Of a DNA stretch of 64,000 nt, positions 10,614-19,320 are shown piece after piece. Made by a program: the position numbers and the translations under genes. The stretch spans positions 124,001 to 188,000 of the forward strand of contig JAJDWB010000007.1 in the NCBI GenBank assembly GCA_022825855.1. The letters are read 5' to 3'. The notes under the pieces are model-generated. The model saw only the letters and a program-made list of their open reading frames with translations, was not told the origin of the DNA and ran no database searches. How positions within the stretch are numbered: the first letter of the stretch is position 1; every line of letters begins with the position of its first letter. Origin of the DNA: Dehalococcoidia bacterium (GTDB lineage: Bacteria; Chloroflexota; Dehalococcoidia; Bin125).

Positions 10614-11510
10614 ATGCGCGACTTCGCAGGCAAGACAGCCGTCGTCACCGGAGCAGCCAGCGGGATGGGTTATGCCTTCGCCGAGCGCTTCGCCGCCGAG
10701 GGCATGAACGTGATCCTCGCCGACATCGAGACGGACGCCCTCCAAGCGGCCGTGACGCGGCTGGAACAGCAGGAGCGCAACGTCGTCGGCGTCGAAGTCA
10801 ACACGATGCAGCGCGAAACGCTGGAACGCGTCCGCGACCAGGCGATCGAGCGCTACGGCAAGATCCACGTGCTCTGCAACAACGCCGGGGTCACCTCGCG
10901 CCGTGACGGCGGGTTGGGCGCAGGCACGGGCGCCGTGCCGGTCTGGGAGGTCCCGGACTCGACCTGGGACTGGGTCATGGGCGTCAACTTCTGGGGCGTG
11001 CTCTACGGCCTGCAGGTCTTCGTCCCCGCGATGATCGAGCACGGCGAGGACGGCCACATCGTCAATACCGCCTCGGTCGCCGGACTGATCCCCGGCGCCT
11101 CCGCCTACAGCGTCTCCAAGCACGGCGTACTGACCCTGACCGAGGGTCTCTGGCACCACCTGCGGGCGGCCGAGTCCAACATCTCCGCCTCCGTCCTCTG
11201 CCCCGGATTCGTCAACACGCAGATCAATGAAGCCGAGCGCAACCGCCCCAGCGAGTTCGGACAGTCGATTGAAGCGAACGAGGCCCAGCGCATGGCCTCT
11301 CAAGTCTTCCTCGGCGGCGGCATGGAACCCTCCGACGTCGCCGAACTGGTCTGGCAGGCGATGGTCGACGACCACCTCTACATCCTGCCCCACGACGGCT
11401 GGCGGGACATCATCCAGGGCCGGATCGAAGCCGTGCTCGAGGGCCAGCGTCCGGTCGAGGTCGATTTCCAGCAGATGATGGAGCGCCGCGCCGGCGGCGC
11501 AGACGTCTAG
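10614..11510 (+). CDS. SDR-family oxidoreductase (pair B, copy 2)
   Basis: 298 residues, the same length as the preceding SDR and aligned with it end to end. Both share the stretch WVMGVNFWGVLYGLQVFVP, the TGAASGMG motif and YSVSKHG. AGAGG precedes the ATG. This is the second tandem duplication in the block; the four SDRs thus form two pairs. Enzyme of unknown substrate, probably in a degradation pathway with the CoA-handling enzymes downstream. Confidence 0.92.
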   Translation: MRDFAGKTAVVTGAASGMGYAFAERFAAEGMNVILADIETDALQAAVTRLEQQERNVVGVEVNTMQRETLERVRDQAIERYGKIHVLCNNAGVTSRRDGGLGAGTGAVPVWEVPDSTWDWVMGVNFWGVLYGLQVFVPAMIEHGEDGHIVNTASVAGLIPGASAYSVSKHGVLTLTEGLWHHLRAAESNISASVLCPGFVNTQINEAERNRPSEFGQSIEANEAQRMASQVFLGGGMEPSDVAELVWQAMVDDHLYILPHDGWRDIIQGRIEAVLEGQRPVEVDFQQMMERRAGGADV

Positions 11511-11525
11511 CCCGGACGCGATCCG

Positions 11526-12071
11526 CTACTCGTCGCCGCCCGACTCGAGCTGCGCCGCGAACTCCTTGCGGCCGACCCGCTCTTTCTCCGTCTTCGCCAT
11601 GATCGTCTCGGGAATCCAGAACGGCAGGTTGTTGTCGGCCCGCGACGGCGCCAGCAGATCGTCCAGGTCCATGACCAGCTCGCGGCGGTCGTACTTGGTC
11701 TGCTCGTGACCCTCCCACATCGGCAGCATCGCGATCGCGTCGAAGGGGCAGACCTCCACGCAGATGTTGCAGCGCATGCAGCGGCCGAAATCGATGTAGA
11801 AATCCTTGATCACCGACTTGTGATTGCTCTTGCCGGCCGCGCTGGCCGGGTTCTTCATCAGCGTGGTCGTCATGCAATCGACCGGGCAGGCAGCCGCGCA
11901 CTTGCCGCAGCCCGTGCAGTTCGGCTCCTCAAGCTGGTGGTTCCAGATCAGGTAGGGAAACGTGCGCGCGCGCTTGGGCAGCTGCTTCTTCTCGTAGGGG
12001 TAGTGGACCGTGACCGGTCCGCGCTTCAACACCTGGGCGCCCCGACTCATGACCTTGAACACACCGCGCAT
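11526..12071 (-). CDS. NuoI-like 2x[4Fe-4S] ferredoxin protein
   Basis: 181 residues with two CxxCxxCxxxCP clusters: Cys 52, 55, 58, 62 and Cys 98, 101, 104, 108. The spacing, the N-terminal basic/hydrophobic segment (VHYPYEKK) and the length match the NADH-quinone oxidoreductase subunit I family (NuoI/HycF-like). No other nuo gene is nearby, so it is an orphan electron carrier or works with a Nuo complex encoded elsewhere. The C-terminus is acidic. It is opposite in strand to the SDR run, and its stop lies 15 bp from the SDR stop. Confidence 0.85.
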   Translation of the reverse strand: MRGVFKVMSRGAQVLKRGPVTVHYPYEKKQLPKRARTFPYLIWNHQLEEPNCTGCGKCAAACPVDCMTTTLMKNPASAAGKSNHKSVIKDFYIDFGRCMRCNICVEVCPFDAIAMLPMWEGHEQTKYDRRELVMDLDDLLAPSRADNNLPFWIPETIMAKTEKERVGRKEFAAQLESGGDE

Positions 12072-12128
12072 GGCCCGCTCCCAATCCGATAGCGCTACTC
12101 AACCAGAATAGCGCACGCCCGAGGCAAC

Positions 12129-12803
12129 TCAGAGCGACATCTCGCGCACCGGACCCGACGTGTCGAGCGCTGCGCCGGTCCAGGCGCCGACCTCCTCCAC
12201 GCTCACGCCCGGCGCCGTCTCGCGCAGCGAGAGACCCCTCGCCGTCACGTCGATCACAGCGAGGTCGGTGACAATCACGTCGACGCAGCGCTCGGCCGTC
12301 AGCGGATAGTCGCAGACCTCGACGATCCGCGGCTCGCCCTCGCGGGTCACATGCGCCATCGCGATGATCAGCGTGCGCGCGCCCACGGCCAGGTCCATCG
12401 CGCCGCCGACGCTGCCGCCGCCCCGCGCCGGGACGTACCAGTTGGCCAGATCGCCCCGCGCCGACACCTGCAGTCCGCCCAGCACCGCCGCGTCGATGTG
12501 GCCGCCGCGAATCATCGCGAACGAGTCCGCCGTGTCGAAGAAACTCGCGCCGGCCAGCAGATCGACCGGCTGTCCGCCGGCATTGATCAGGTCGGCGTCG
12601 AAGTCCGAATCGGAGATGCCCGAGTAGCCGAGGATTCCGTTCTCGGCCTGGAAGCGGATGCCGTCGGCCGCTTCGACGAAGCCGGCGACCAGGGTGGGCA
12701 AGCCGATGCCGAGGTTGACCACCGAGCCCGGCGCCAGCTCGCGCGCGGCGCGCAGCGCGATCAACTCGCGGCTCAGACTAACCGGCGCTGTCGACGACGC
12801 CAC
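12129..12803 (-). CDS. 3-oxoacid CoA-transferase, subunit B
   Basis: 224 residues, GTG start at 12803, two bases after the stop of subunit A. This start gives the expected N-terminus; the frame is open further upstream only as an antisense shadow. The ENGILG motif with the catalytic Glu that forms the glutamyl-CoA thioester is at about residues 52-57. It transfers CoA between succinyl- or acetyl-CoA and a 3-oxo or short-chain acid. Pairs with the subunit A gene at once upstream, as in ScoA/ScoB and AtoD/AtoA. Confidence 0.9.
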   Translation of the reverse strand: MASSTAPVSLSRELIALRAARELAPGSVVNLGIGLPTLVAGFVEAADGIRFQAENGILGYSGISDSDFDADLINAGGQPVDLLAGASFFDTADSFAMIRGGHIDAAVLGGLQVSARGDLANWYVPARGGGSVGGAMDLAVGARTLIIAMAHVTREGEPRIVEVCDYPLTAERCVDVIVTDLAVIDVTARGLSLRETAPGVSVEEVGAWTGAALDTSGPVREMSL

Positions 12804-12805
12804 GA

Positions 12806-13498
12806 TCAGCCGTCCCAGCGCACCGGGATCGGCTCGCACTGGACCAGCCGGTCCACGTAGAGCCCCGGCGTGCCCACCCCATCGGGCGGAATCTCGCCCG
12901 CCTCCACGATCTCCTCCACTTCGGCGATCACCAGGTCGGCCGCCGTCGCCATCACCGGATTGAAGTTCAGCCCCGCCTGCCGGTACTGCAGGTTGCCCTG
13001 GCGATCGCCGCGCCAGGCCTTGAGCAGCGCCACATCGCCGCGCAGCGGACGCTCCAGCAGCCAGGACTCGCCGTCCAACTCCAGCACCTGCTTGCCCTCG
13101 GCCATCATCGTGCCCAGGCCGGTCCTGGTCAGCACCCCGCCCAGCCCGGCGCCCCCCGCCCGCAGCCGCTCGATCAGCGTGCCCTGCGGCACCAGCTCCA
13201 GCTCCGCCTCGCCCGCTCGATACTGAGCCTCGAAACGCGACGACCGCGTCCCCGACGCCCGGATCGCGAACGTCGCAATCACCTTTGAGAGTTGCCGATC
13301 CTCGCACAGCTCATCCAGCAGATCGCCCAGCCCGATGTTGTTCGCGACCGCGGTGAGATTCGTTTGGCCGCTGCGCTTGAGAGCAAGGATCAAGTTGGAA
13401 GGCGTGCCGGCAGAGACGAATCCGCCGACGAGAATGGTGGAACCGTCTTCGATGTCGGCGACGGCGGCGTCGGGCGTGAAGAAGACCTCGGCGTTCAT
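12806..13498 (-). CDS. 3-oxoacid CoA-transferase, subunit A
   Basis: 230 residues. The glycine-rich GGFVSAGTPSNL segment near residues 27-38 and GTLIERLRAGGAG are characteristic of CoA transferase family I subunit A. It forms the heterodimeric enzyme with the downstream subunit B. First gene of a two-gene operon divergent from the CaiB-type gene at 13595, with the promoters between 13499 and 13594. Confidence 0.9.
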   Translation of the reverse strand: MNAEVFFTPDAAVADIEDGSTILVGGFVSAGTPSNLILALKRSGQTNLTAVANNIGLGDLLDELCEDRQLSKVIATFAIRASGTRSSRFEAQYRAGEAELELVPQGTLIERLRAGGAGLGGVLTRTGLGTMMAEGKQVLELDGESWLLERPLRGDVALLKAWRGDRQGNLQYRQAGLNFNPVMATAADLVIAEVEEIVEAGEIPPDGVGTPGLYVDRLVQCEPIPVRWDG

Positions 13499-13594
13499 GC
13501 GCCGATCCTACCGCCGTCCGGTCGTCTCACTGCAATCCGATATCTTGCCGGTATCTGCGCACGCTCGCGCACCCTCGCCCCAAGGAGGCTGATC

Positions 13595-14818
13595 ATGCCC
13601 GCGCCGCTTGAAGGAATCCGCGTCGTCGATTTCACCCGCTACCAGAACGGTCCGCACGCAACCGCGATGCTGGCCGACATGGGCGCCGACGTGCTCAAGG
13701 TGGAGATGCCCGGCAACGGTGACCCGGGACGGCAGCTCGGCGTCGCACAGGACGGGTTCTGCTCCTACTTCGAGGCGCTCAACCGGGGCAAGCGCTCGAT
13801 GACCCTCGACCTCCGCGCCGAGGGCGCGATCGAGGTCGTGCACAAGCTGATCGAGGACGCCGACGTGCTGGCCGAGAACTTCCGCCCCGGCTACCTCGAT
13901 TCAATCGGCCTCGGCTACGACGAACTCAAGCAGGTCAACCCGCAGTTGATCTACGCGACCAACTCCGGATTCGGGCCCGAAGGCGAGTGGGCGCGGCGCG
14001 GTTCCTTCGACGTGGTCGCGCAGGGCATGTCCGGCGCGATGGTCGCCCTCGGCGGCGGGCCGGGCGAGCGCCCGATCACCGCTCCCTGGGGACTCGCCGA
14101 CCAGACCGGCTCGCTGCTCTTCGCCTACGGCATCGTCACCGCGCTCTTCGCCCGCGCCCAGCACGGCGTCGGTCAGAAGATCGATGTCTCCCAGCTCGGC
14201 GCGATGCTCACGCTACAGGCGCTCTCGCTGCAGGCCTATCTGCACAGCGGCTTCCAACCGATCCTCAAGCCGGGTCGCTCCTTCTCCGCAACCTTTAGCT
14301 GGTACCAGGCCGGCGACGGCGAATGGCTCACCCTGGGCATTCTCGATCCGAAGAGCTGGATCGGCCTCTGCGCCGCGCTGGAACGCCCGGACCTGCTGGA
14401 GGATTCCCGCTCCATGGATCCGTTCGCAAGACGGGACAACGAAGAGTGGCTCCGCTCAGAGCTGGAGACGGCCTTCGCGGCCCGGTCCCGCGACGAGTGG
14501 ATCGATCGGCTGATCGAGCAGCGCATCCCCTGCGGACCGGTCTACGACTATCAGCAGGTCGCCGAGGACGACCACTTCTGGCTCAACGGCTACCTGCAGC
14601 AAGTCCCGCACCCGCACTTCGACGAGCACAAGGTCGTCGGCATCCCGGTCAGTTTCAGCGAGACCAAGACCGAGGTGCGCGGCTCGGCGCCCGAACTGGG
14701 CCAGGACACCGAGCTTGAACTGCTCAACCTCGGCTTCGACTGGGCCGACATCGAGCGCATGCACGACGCCGGCATCACCGCCGTCAAGCAACAGGCCGCC
14801 GCGGCGGCCGGGGACTAG
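13595..14818 (+). CDS. CaiB/BaiF-family (class III) CoA transferase
   Basis: 407 residues, ATG at 13595 preceded by CAAGGAGG. The N-terminus (LEGIRVVDFTRYQNGPHATAM), the GADVLKVE stretch and the SGFGPEGEW segment are typical of formyl-CoA transferase-like enzymes, and the length is full. It moves CoA between organic acids, often in degradation of carnitine, bile acids or aromatic compounds. The stop overlaps the next GTG start by one base (TAGTG), so it is coupled to the acyl-CoA dehydrogenase-like gene. Confidence 0.92.
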   Translation: MPAPLEGIRVVDFTRYQNGPHATAMLADMGADVLKVEMPGNGDPGRQLGVAQDGFCSYFEALNRGKRSMTLDLRAEGAIEVVHKLIEDADVLAENFRPGYLDSIGLGYDELKQVNPQLIYATNSGFGPEGEWARRGSFDVVAQGMSGAMVALGGGPGERPITAPWGLADQTGSLLFAYGIVTALFARAQHGVGQKIDVSQLGAMLTLQALSLQAYLHSGFQPILKPGRSFSATFSWYQAGDGEWLTLGILDPKSWIGLCAALERPDLLEDSRSMDPFARRDNEEWLRSELETAFAARSRDEWIDRLIEQRIPCGPVYDYQQVAEDDHFWLNGYLQQVPHPHFDEHKVVGIPVSFSETKTEVRGSAPELGQDTELELLNLGFDWADIERMHDAGITAVKQQAAAAAGD

Positions 14819-16047
14819 TGACCGACCGGGCCGACCCTGCCGCCATGCCCGAGGACCCAGTCGAGCACCCGATCGTCCAACGAGCGCGTGAACTGCAGCC
14901 GCAGATCGCGGCCGGCGCCGACGAGACCGAGGCCAACGGCGCTCCGCCCGACCATCTGATCGAGGCCTTCACCGACGCCGGCCTCTACCGCATGTTCATC
15001 CCCGCCGCCGCCGGCGGCGAGGAAGTCCCCCCGCTGGTTGCCTTCCACGCCGTCGAAGCGCTCTCCGAAGCCGATCCCTCCACCGGCTGGGTCGTCATGC
15101 TGGCAACCGAACTCTCGCTGGTCACCGGATTCATCGAGACCGATCATCTCCGCGAGATGATCGGCTCCGATCAACCCGGCGGCCCGCGCTGCCGAATCGC
15201 CGGCTCGGCTCGGCCCACCAACTGGGGCAAACGGGTCGACGGCGGCTGGCGAATCAGCGGGACCGCCACCTTTGCCAGCGGCATCCTGCACGCCACGCAC
15301 GTCGTCGCCGCCTTTCACGATCAGGATCATCCCAGCGACGCCTACATGTCCTTCGTCGACCCGTCAGACGGCAAGATCCTGAACACCTGGGACACGATGG
15401 GGCTGCGCGGCACAGGCTCTCACGACTTCCGCAGCGAGCAACTCTTCGCTCCCGACCGGCGCACGATGAAGATCGGTTCCAGGCCCAGAGCGCCGGGACC
15501 GAACTGGAAGATCCCGGACAGCGGCATCGCGAGCTGGCTGCAAAACGGCGGCCAGGCGCTGGGCGCCGCCCAGGGCGCGATCAATGAGGTCGTCGCCCAG
15601 GCCAGGCTGGTCGCCAGCAAGAGCGACTCCCGCTCGCTGGCCGAGCGCGAGCACTTCCGCGTCGCCCTCGGCCGAGCCCAGGCCAGGCTCGGCTCGGCCC
15701 GCTCCTACGTGCGCGAGATGGGCGCCCGCGCCTGGGAGTCGGTCCTCGCCGGCGACCCGGACCTCGACGCCGTCGCCCAGTGGCGATTGGCCAACGTCAA
15801 CGCCGTCCACGCAGCGACCGAGGCGGTTGAGATGCTCTTCCCCGCCGCGGGCACCAACGCGATCCATCGGCGCTGGACGCTCGAGCGCCGCTTCCGTGAC
15901 CTCCAGGTCGCCCGCCGCCACAACGCCGGGCTCGACTTCAACTGGGACGCCGGCGTCCGCCGGATGCTCGGCATGCCGCCGCTCACCCGAGGCGCCGCCA
16001 TCCCCGATCGAGACCGCTACCAGCCGCCGAAGAGCGATTCGGGCTGA
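14818..16047 (+). CDS. Acyl-CoA dehydrogenase-like flavoprotein (HsaA/DszC type)
   Basis: 409 residues. Starts at a GTG overlapping the previous stop by one base; an ATG at 14845 is an alternative. It has the N-terminal helical domain, the DPSTGWVVML segment, the beta domain with SGTATFASGI, and the C-terminal helical domain ending in a dimerisation-type RRHNAGLDFNWD stretch. This pattern is closer to flavin-dependent monooxygenases of the HsaA/DszC/HpaH group than to true beta-oxidation dehydrogenases. Substrate unknown. Last gene of this plus-strand pair. Confidence 0.82.
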   Translation: MTDRADPAAMPEDPVEHPIVQRARELQPQIAAGADETEANGAPPDHLIEAFTDAGLYRMFIPAAAGGEEVPPLVAFHAVEALSEADPSTGWVVMLATELSLVTGFIETDHLREMIGSDQPGGPRCRIAGSARPTNWGKRVDGGWRISGTATFASGILHATHVVAAFHDQDHPSDAYMSFVDPSDGKILNTWDTMGLRGTGSHDFRSEQLFAPDRRTMKIGSRPRAPGPNWKIPDSGIASWLQNGGQALGAAQGAINEVVAQARLVASKSDSRSLAEREHFRVALGRAQARLGSARSYVREMGARAWESVLAGDPDLDAVAQWRLANVNAVHAATEAVEMLFPAAGTNAIHRRWTLERRFRDLQVARRHNAGLDFNWDAGVRRMLGMPPLTRGAAIPDRDRYQPPKSDSG

Positions 16048-16390
16048 GGGGCTGAATTGCGCGTCCGCTCGCCGGCTGCTCCGCAGCGGGCGGCGTCGCG
16101 ACTGTGATCCTCGATACATCGCCTCCGCTCTGACGAACGTGTGTGCTGATACAATGGACGGTGGCCAACACCGCTGAGCGAACCCGGGAGCGAGTCATGA
16201 ACCCCGCCAAGCCACCCAACATCACCCGACATCACCCGACCTGGGCCGACGTGGCCCTCCCAAATCTGACCTCAGTCAGACAAAATCTGACCGGATCTGA
16301 CCAAATCTGACATCCCCTGGCAAGAATCACCAATCCACAGCACAAAATTCGCCCCAAAACAGAAGAATGGAGTGACTTTTTGACCAGCCG
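16048..16390 (+). other. Intergenic region with a 10-nt periodic repeat, no gene
   Basis: The region separates the flavoprotein gene from convergent purL and has no credible gene. It holds a TACAAT sequence near 16151 and, from 16211 to 16311, a run of 10-nt units ending in -CTGAC or -CCGAC, such as ATCACCCGAC twice and CAAATCTGAC. A 37-codon open frame beginning at 16198 spans the repeat but has no clear ribosome site. It may act as the terminator zone between two convergent operons. Confidence 0.6.
16211..16311 (+). repeat. 10-nt periodic repeat array (copy 1, CAAATCTGAC type)
   Basis: Successive units read ATCACCCGAC, ATCACCCGAC, CTGGGCCGAC, then CAAATCTGAC, CTCAGTCAGA, CAAAATCTGA, CCGGATCTGA and CCAAATCTGA with almost strict 10-base spacing. 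On the complementary strand the core GTCAGATTTG matches the arrays at 55741 and 61451. The plus strand is the C-rich one, which is the sense strand of the upstream flavoprotein operon. Confidence 0.7.
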
Positions 16391-18610
16391 CTAGTCCAAC
16401 AGCCTGGGCAAGGCCGACTCCCACGCGTCCGACGCCTCGTCCAGCGGCAGGTCAATCGGGCCGAGCTGGATGCGGTCGCCACGGACGACGCCGATGCGGG
16501 TGCCGATCAGGCTCAGGTCCGTGCCTGGCTCTGCGCTGACCACGGCTCGGGCGCCGGCTTCCCCGAACAGGGCGGCGTCGAGCCGGCTGATCGCGTCGAT
16601 CTCAACCTCGACGCCGATGTCGCCGGCGATGGCGGATTCGCTGATCGCCACGGCCAGGCCGCCGTCGGAGCAGTCATGGGCCGACTTCAACAGGCCGGCC
16701 TCGCTCGCCTCGACGAGCGCGTCGATCAGCGCCGCCTCGGCCTCCAGGTCAATCTCGACCGGCCCGGCCTCTCGGCCCTGAATCACCGAGAGGTACTCGC
16801 TGCCGCCCAGCGACGACACGCGCTGCTCAAACCCCGACCCCAGCAGCCAGATCTCGTCGCCGTCGTCGCGAAAGGCCATCCGCACCGCCCGGGTCACGTC
16901 GGAGATGATGCCCAGCATCCCGACCACCGGCGTCGGCGTCACTGGGCCGTCCTCGGACTCGTTGTAGAGGCTGGCGTTGCCGGACACGACCGGCGTGCCG
17001 AAGGCGCGGCAAGCGTTGGCCATCCCGCGGATCGACTCGCTGAGCTGGAAGTAGATCGCCGCCCGCTCGGGGTTGGCGAAGTTGAGACAGTCGGTCACCG
17101 CAACCGGGCGCGCCCCCGTGCAGGCGACATTGCGCGCCGCCTCGGCGACCGCGCGTGCCGCGCCCGCGTAGGGGTCCAGCTCGACCGCTCGACCGGGACC
17201 GTCGGTGCAGACCGCGAGTCCCTGCCTGAGCCCGCGAATGCGCAGCACGGCGGCGTCCGAGCCGGGCGTCACGACCGTGTTCGTGCCGACCATGTGGTCG
17301 TACTGCCGATAGACCCAGCGCTTGGAAGCAATGTTGGGCGACGCCAGCAGCCGCAGCAGGACATCGTTCGCGTCGGCCGGATCGAGGTCGAGCAGCGAAC
17401 CCGGATCCCAATCCGCGCGAGCACGCGCGTCGGAGTCGCGTTCCGCCTGCGGCGTGTAGGCCGGGGGACTGGTCATCACCGACACGGGCGCCGCGGCGAC
17501 TTCGGCCTCGCCGTCAAAGACGCGGGCGATGCCGTCATCGGTGACTTCGCCAATCACCTCGGCGTGCAGGCCCCAGTGCTCGAACCAGGCCTCGACGTCG
17601 GCCACGTGCTCGGGCTTGACCGCCGCGATCATCCGCTCCTGCGACTCGGACAGCATCACCTCGTACGGCGTCATGCCCGACTCACGGCGCGGGACATGCC
17701 GTGTCTGAATCCTGATCCCGCTGCGCGCCCGCTCGGCCATTTCGACGGTCGAAGAAGTAATCCCCGCCGCGCCGCAATCCTGCAGGCCTTCGAGCCAGTC
17801 GCGGTGATCGCGGACGAGCCCGACGCAGGCGTCCATCAACGACTTCTCGAGGAAGGGATTGCCGACCTGCACGGCCGGCCGCCGCTCTGCCGAGGCTTCG
17901 TCCAGTTCGACCGAGGCGAAGGTCGCGCCGTGCAGCCCGTCGCGGCCGGTGTCGGCGCCGACGATCATCAGTTGCGTGCCGGGTGGTCCGGCCGTGGCCG
18001 AGATCAACGAACCGTGCGGCGCGATTCCCAGACACATCGCGTTGACGAGCGGATTGCCGCTGTAGGACTCGCCCACGACCAGTTCTCCGCCGACCGTGGG
18101 AATTCCGAGGCAGTTGCCGTATCCGCCGATGCCGGCGACCACGCCCGTGCACAGCCGTCGATTGCGCCGGTCCTCCAGCGGTCCAAAGCGCAACGAATCG
18201 AGCAGCGCAATCGGCTGCGCGCCCATCGCGAAGATGTCGCGCACGATCCCGCCCACACCGGTCGCCGCGCCCTCGTACGGCTCGATCGCCGAGGGATGAT
18301 TGTGCGACTCGATCTTCATCACCGCGACCCAGCCGTCGCCGATATCGATGGCGCCGGCGTTCTCTTCGCCGAGATTGGTCAGGATGCGTTCGTCCTCCGT
18401 GGGAAAGTGATGAAACAGCGGCCGCGAGTGCTTGTAGCCGCAGTGCTCGCTCCAGAGCGCGCCGATCATGCCCAATTCGACGTCGGTCGGTGCGCGGCCG
18501 AGCATCTCGCAGGCGCGTTCGTACTCGTCCCGGCTGAGGGCAATCTGGGCCAGGACCTCGTCATCCACGTCGGCAGGCAAGGCGTCGCCGGGCGGCGGAT
18601 AGCTGGTCAC
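16391..18610 (-). CDS. purL: Phosphoribosylformylglycinamidine synthase subunit PurL
   Basis: 739 residues, the length of the small-type (Bacillus-like) PurL. ATP-dependent conversion of FGAR to FGAM with ammonia delivered by PurQ. Visible motifs include SEHCGYKHSRP near residue 55, the MKIESHNHPSAIEPYEGAATG stretch, and the second-half GTNTVVTPGSDAAV. GTG start one base after the purQ stop, so the two are coupled in the order purQ-purL. No purS gene is present beside them. Confidence 0.97.
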   Translation of the reverse strand: MTSYPPPGDALPADVDDEVLAQIALSRDEYERACEMLGRAPTDVELGMIGALWSEHCGYKHSRPLFHHFPTEDERILTNLGEENAGAIDIGDGWVAVMKIESHNHPSAIEPYEGAATGVGGIVRDIFAMGAQPIALLDSLRFGPLEDRRNRRLCTGVVAGIGGYGNCLGIPTVGGELVVGESYSGNPLVNAMCLGIAPHGSLISATAGPPGTQLMIVGADTGRDGLHGATFASVELDEASAERRPAVQVGNPFLEKSLMDACVGLVRDHRDWLEGLQDCGAAGITSSTVEMAERARSGIRIQTRHVPRRESGMTPYEVMLSESQERMIAAVKPEHVADVEAWFEHWGLHAEVIGEVTDDGIARVFDGEAEVAAAPVSVMTSPPAYTPQAERDSDARARADWDPGSLLDLDPADANDVLLRLLASPNIASKRWVYRQYDHMVGTNTVVTPGSDAAVLRIRGLRQGLAVCTDGPGRAVELDPYAGAARAVAEAARNVACTGARPVAVTDCLNFANPERAAIYFQLSESIRGMANACRAFGTPVVSGNASLYNESEDGPVTPTPVVGMLGIISDVTRAVRMAFRDDGDEIWLLGSGFEQRVSSLGGSEYLSVIQGREAGPVEIDLEAEAALIDALVEASEAGLLKSAHDCSDGGLAVAISESAIAGDIGVEVEIDAISRLDAALFGEAGARAVVSAEPGTDLSLIGTRIGVVRGDRIQLGPIDLPLDEASDAWESALPRLLD

Positions 18611-18611
18611 G

Positions 18612-19274
18612 TCAGCCCCAGTGCTCGATGATCGACCGCCAGATGTAGTTGCCGTCGGTCCCGCCGAGCAGTTCGTCGGAGGCGCGCTCGGGATGAGGCA
18701 TCATGCCCAACACGTTGCCCATCGGATTCATGATCCCGGCGATATCGCGCAATGAGCCGTTCGGGTTATTGCCGTGGTAGCGGAACAGGACGCGTCCCGC
18801 GTCTTCCAGTTCGTCCAACACCTCGGATGGAGCGAAGTACTGGCCTTCACCGTGCGAGACAGGCAGTTGGACGATCTGACCGGACTCGCAGGTGTTGGTG
18901 AACCCGGTGTCGGAGCGTTCGACGCTGAGTCGCTGTGGCTGGCAGCGAAACTGCATCGAGGCGTTGCGCTGCAGCACTCCCGGCAAGAGTCCGGCCTCGC
19001 ATAGAATCTGGAAGCCGTTGCAGGAGCCGAAGACCGGCTTGCCACTGGCGGCGAAGCGCTCCAGCGCCGACATGACCGGAGAGAAGCGCGCGATCGCGCC
19101 GCAGCGCAGGTGATCGCCGTAGGAGAAGCCGCCGGGCAGGATCACGCCGTCGTAGCTGTCGAGCGCCGTCTCGCGGTGCCAGACCCGCTCGGCCGTCTGT
19201 CCCAGGTCTTCCAATGCGTGGACGCAGTCCCAATCGCTCCAGGTTCCGGGAAAGACGAGCACGGCAAAGCGCAT
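18612..19274 (-). CDS. purQ: Phosphoribosylformylglycinamidine synthase glutaminase subunit PurQ
   Basis: 220 residues. Class I glutamine amidotransferase; the nucleophile is Cys 85 in FGSCNGFQIL and the His-Glu pair is in MMPHPERASDELL near the C-terminus. LPGGFSYGDHLRCGA is the PurQ-specific oxyanion region. It hydrolyses glutamine and channels ammonia to PurL, whose gene follows after a 1-base gap. PurS, needed in small-type PurLQS complexes, must be encoded elsewhere. Confidence 0.97.
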   Translation of the reverse strand: MRFAVLVFPGTWSDWDCVHALEDLGQTAERVWHRETALDSYDGVILPGGFSYGDHLRCGAIARFSPVMSALERFAASGKPVFGSCNGFQILCEAGLLPGVLQRNASMQFRCQPQRLSVERSDTGFTNTCESGQIVQLPVSHGEGQYFAPSEVLDELEDAGRVLFRYHGNNPNGSLRDIAGIMNPMGNVLGMMPHPERASDELLGGTDGNYIWRSIIEHWG

Positions 19275-19320
19275 GAGGCGATGGTATCGGCGTCCAACGT
19301 TATGGCCAGTTGCGCCGGAG

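Noticed and set aside
16198-16311. 37-codon frame in the 16k leader and a 17-codon frame (MTKSSLTHPNLTSLTQI) in the 55k leader, sharing PNLTS
   Set aside because: The similarity follows from the shared DNA repeat rather than from conserved peptides, and neither has a clear ribosome site. I treat the DNA/RNA repeat as the feature.
16676-18631. 651-codon plus-strand frame opposite purL
   Set aside because: The reverse strand encodes full-length PurL with all motifs; the frame is Arg/Gly/His-rich shadow sequence.
18612-19320. Search for purS next to purQ-purL
   Set aside because: The 46-bp gap upstream of purQ and the purL downstream side have no frame of about 80 codons of the right type; absence noted only.
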